Shown here piece by piece: positions 5,383 through 6,651 of a stretch of 6,651 nt of DNA. Position numbers and translations under genes: made by a program. Below the pieces are notes generated by a model. That model worked only from the letters and a program-made list of their open reading frames with translations, was not told where the DNA came from and did no database searches. Position 1 is the stretch's first letter. Each line of letters starts with the position of its first letter. Origin of the DNA: Marinilabilia sp. UBA5340 (GTDB lineage Bacteria > Bacteroidota > Bacteroidia > Bacteroidales > Marinilabiliaceae); assembly GCA_002411085.1 (NCBI GenBank), contig DHQK01000126.1, positions 5,491-12,141 on the forward strand, written 5' to 3'.

Positions 5383-6507
5383 ATGATGAGAAAATTGGAG
5401 TTCTTTAAAAAGAGTATTTCCTCTGTCGGCGTGTTAAAAGCTCTTTCTTTAGCTTTATTACTTGCCTTTGTGTCTTGCGAAAGTGATGATGACACCGGGG
5501 TGGTAGAAGACAAAGGTGATTTTGTAAATGGCGTTTTTGTACTTAACCAGGGTGCCATGAATGCTGCTAACGCGTCTGTTTCTTTTATTGCTCAGGATAC
5601 TGTAATGGGTAATTTGTTTGCTGAAAGAAACAATGCAGTGCTGGGGGATGTATTGCAGGATATGGTAACTGTGGATACACTTTCTTTTCTGGTGTTGAAT
5701 AATTCGCACAGTCTGGTGGTGGTCAATAATAAGAACTTCAATTATGTGGGACAGATTTCTGAAGGAATAAATAACCCCAGGTACGCCGCTGTTTATGATG
5801 GATTAATTTATGTGTCTCAATGGGGAAACGGCGGTGAAGTGGTTGTTGTTGATCCTGAACAGATGCAGGTGGTCAGCTCCATTAATGTGGGGGTCGGTCC
5901 CGAGGGGCTCGAAGTTGTTGGTGATGAGTTGTGGGTGGCCAACTGTGGAGGATATGCTACCGATAATATTATTTCAGTAATTGATCCTGTCAACGATGAG
6001 GTAATTAAGGAAATTACGGTCAATGACAATCCACAGGACCTGATCGTAGATGCCGACGGTGATGTTTGGGTGTTGGCAACCGGTTATACTCAGTATGATG
6101 ATGCCTGGAATGTTATTAGTGAAACCCCTTCGGCAATTCAGAAAATTGATGCTTCTACTTTTTCTATAGAAAGTACTTTTAATCCTGATGAAACTGTTTA
6201 TGGGAAAGCCACAAAAATTGAGGTTTCAGCAGATGGTCAAAGTTTCTACTTCGGAGGGGGATATGGTTTTCCCGGAATTTGGGAAGTGGATATTACTGCA
6301 TCAGAATTGCCCCAGGAAACTTTTGCAAATGTGACTCCGTCGGGTTTGGGCGTAAATCCTGCTAATGGAGATCTGTATGTTGGTGTTGCCCCGAACTTTA
6401 CTTCTGGGGGACGTGTGGAGGTTTATTCTGCCAACGGGACTGCCGTTGAGACCTATGAGGACAACATAGGCATTGGTCCCTGCAACTTTGTTTTCGTCTC
6501 TGAGTAA
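5383..6507 (+). CDS. btuG: BtuG-like surface lipoprotein, beta-propeller cobalamin-binding protein
   Basis: This 374-residue lipoprotein has a signal peptide ending in the lipobox FVSC, so Cys32 is lipidated. The following ESDDD (33-37) matches the acidic lipoprotein export signal that sends Bacteroidota lipoproteins to the cell surface. The mature protein is a YncE/DUF5074-like beta-propeller: GVFVLNQGAMNAANASVSFI (50-69) is the family opening, and repeated blades follow, for example NPRYAAVYDGLIYVSQWG (131-148), GPEGLEVVGDELWVANCGG (172-190) and NPQDLIVDADGDVWVLATG (216-234). BtuG proteins of Bacteroides, encoded beside btuB, bind cobalamin very tightly at the cell surface and pass it to BtuB. 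Here the gene starts 7 bp after btuB and must share its transcript and riboswitch. Two adjacent ATGs (5383 and 5386) are possible starts; AGG at 5380-5382 abuts the first and gives a slightly better ribosome site for the second. Cys188 and Cys367 are the only other cysteines. Function is inferred from fold and context. Confidence 0.85.
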   Translation: MMRKLEFFKKSISSVGVLKALSLALLLAFVSCESDDDTGVVEDKGDFVNGVFVLNQGAMNAANASVSFIAQDTVMGNLFAERNNAVLGDVLQDMVTVDTLSFLVLNNSHSLVVVNNKNFNYVGQISEGINNPRYAAVYDGLIYVSQWGNGGEVVVVDPEQMQVVSSINVGVGPEGLEVVGDELWVANCGGYATDNIISVIDPVNDEVIKEITVNDNPQDLIVDADGDVWVLATGYTQYDDAWNVISETPSAIQKIDASTFSIESTFNPDETVYGKATKIEVSADGQSFYFGGGYGFPGIWEVDITASELPQETFANVTPSGLGVNPANGDLYVGVAPNFTSGGRVEVYSANGTAVETYEDNIGIGPCNFVFVSE

Positions 6508-6651
6508 TTGGATATAAATACGGCTCCGGAACCATTTCCTTTACAGCTACTGCAATGATTTGTTCTGCCATAAACAAGTTTAGCTGCTTAACTCGCCCAA
6601 AGTTAATCAGAGGGAGATGGTCCGGGGCTTTTTCCTCAGGATGACAGTCAG
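6508..6651. other. Right-edge region: probable non-coding with repeat-like motif, or 3' part of an antisense gene
   Basis: No plus-strand gene begins here; a short frame from the ATG at 6555 stops after 29 codons. On the minus strand one frame is open from the edge (6649) to a TAA at 6398-6400. Its intergenic part reads in a protein-like way (for instance INFGRVKQLNLFMAEQIIAV), but its last 110 bases lie opposite btuG. At the edge, the minus strand reads GTCATCCTGAGG (6636-6647), then AAAAAGCCCC and GGACCATCTC. This is close to the 'GTCATCCTGAG...GGATCTC' dispersed intergenic repeats I recall from Bacteroidota genomes. GGCTCCGGAACC (6522-6533) can also pair, with one bulge, with GGTCCGGGGCT (6619-6629), which is followed by a T-run. 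None of the three readings is secure. Confidence 0.35.

Noticed and set aside
6555..6644. A 29-codon plus-strand frame starting ATG after btuG
   Set aside because: Too short, no ribosome site, and its composition (Ser, Cys, Arg) is not protein-like; better read as non-coding.

Overview
The window looks like a chromosomal piece from a Bacteroidota bacterium. The signs are two outer-membrane TonB-dependent receptors, one with the carboxypeptidase-like N-terminal extension typical of the phylum; a lipoprotein with an acidic surface-export signal right after its lipidated cysteine; promoter boxes of the TTG / TAnnTTTG type; weak or absent Shine-Dalgarno sequences; and an A+T-leaning, T-rich intergenic style. 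A marine or anaerobic Bacteroidales or Marinilabiliales-like host is a guess.

Layout: (1) 1-431, minus strand: N-terminal 143 residues of a siderophore-type TonB-dependent receptor cut by the left edge, with a good Bacteroidota promoter at 525-555 overlapped by a palindrome. (2) 432-831: intergenic, including a nearly C-free G/T-rich stretch. (3) 832-2271, plus strand: a short CstA-family membrane transporter. (4) 2227-2952, minus strand: a two-domain membrane lycopene beta-cyclase whose 3' end overlaps that of cstA by 45 bp. (5) 3091-3470: a putative -7 box, a cobalamin riboswitch with an unusually expanded A+T-rich arm, a kissing-loop hairpin followed by a T-rich tract, and a perfect 10-bp hairpin just before the next start codon. 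(6) 3471-5375 and 5383-6507, plus strand: a BtuB-like vitamin B12 receptor and a beta-propeller surface lipoprotein of BtuG type, 7 bp apart. (7) 6508-6651: non-coding or the edge of another feature; it carries a repeat-like motif, an open antisense frame and a long-range stem.

The coherent unit is riboswitch-btuB-btuG. BtuG-type lipoproteins in gut Bacteroides capture cobalamin at the cell surface and pass it to BtuB for TonB-driven import, and the riboswitch would shut the pair off when cobalamin is plentiful. The other genes are apparently independent: iron or siderophore uptake, pyruvate or peptide uptake, and carotenoid ring formation. No mobile element, CRISPR array, tRNA or rRNA is visible. 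I see no wholly new system; the most unusual parts are the architecture of the riboswitch and its expression platform.
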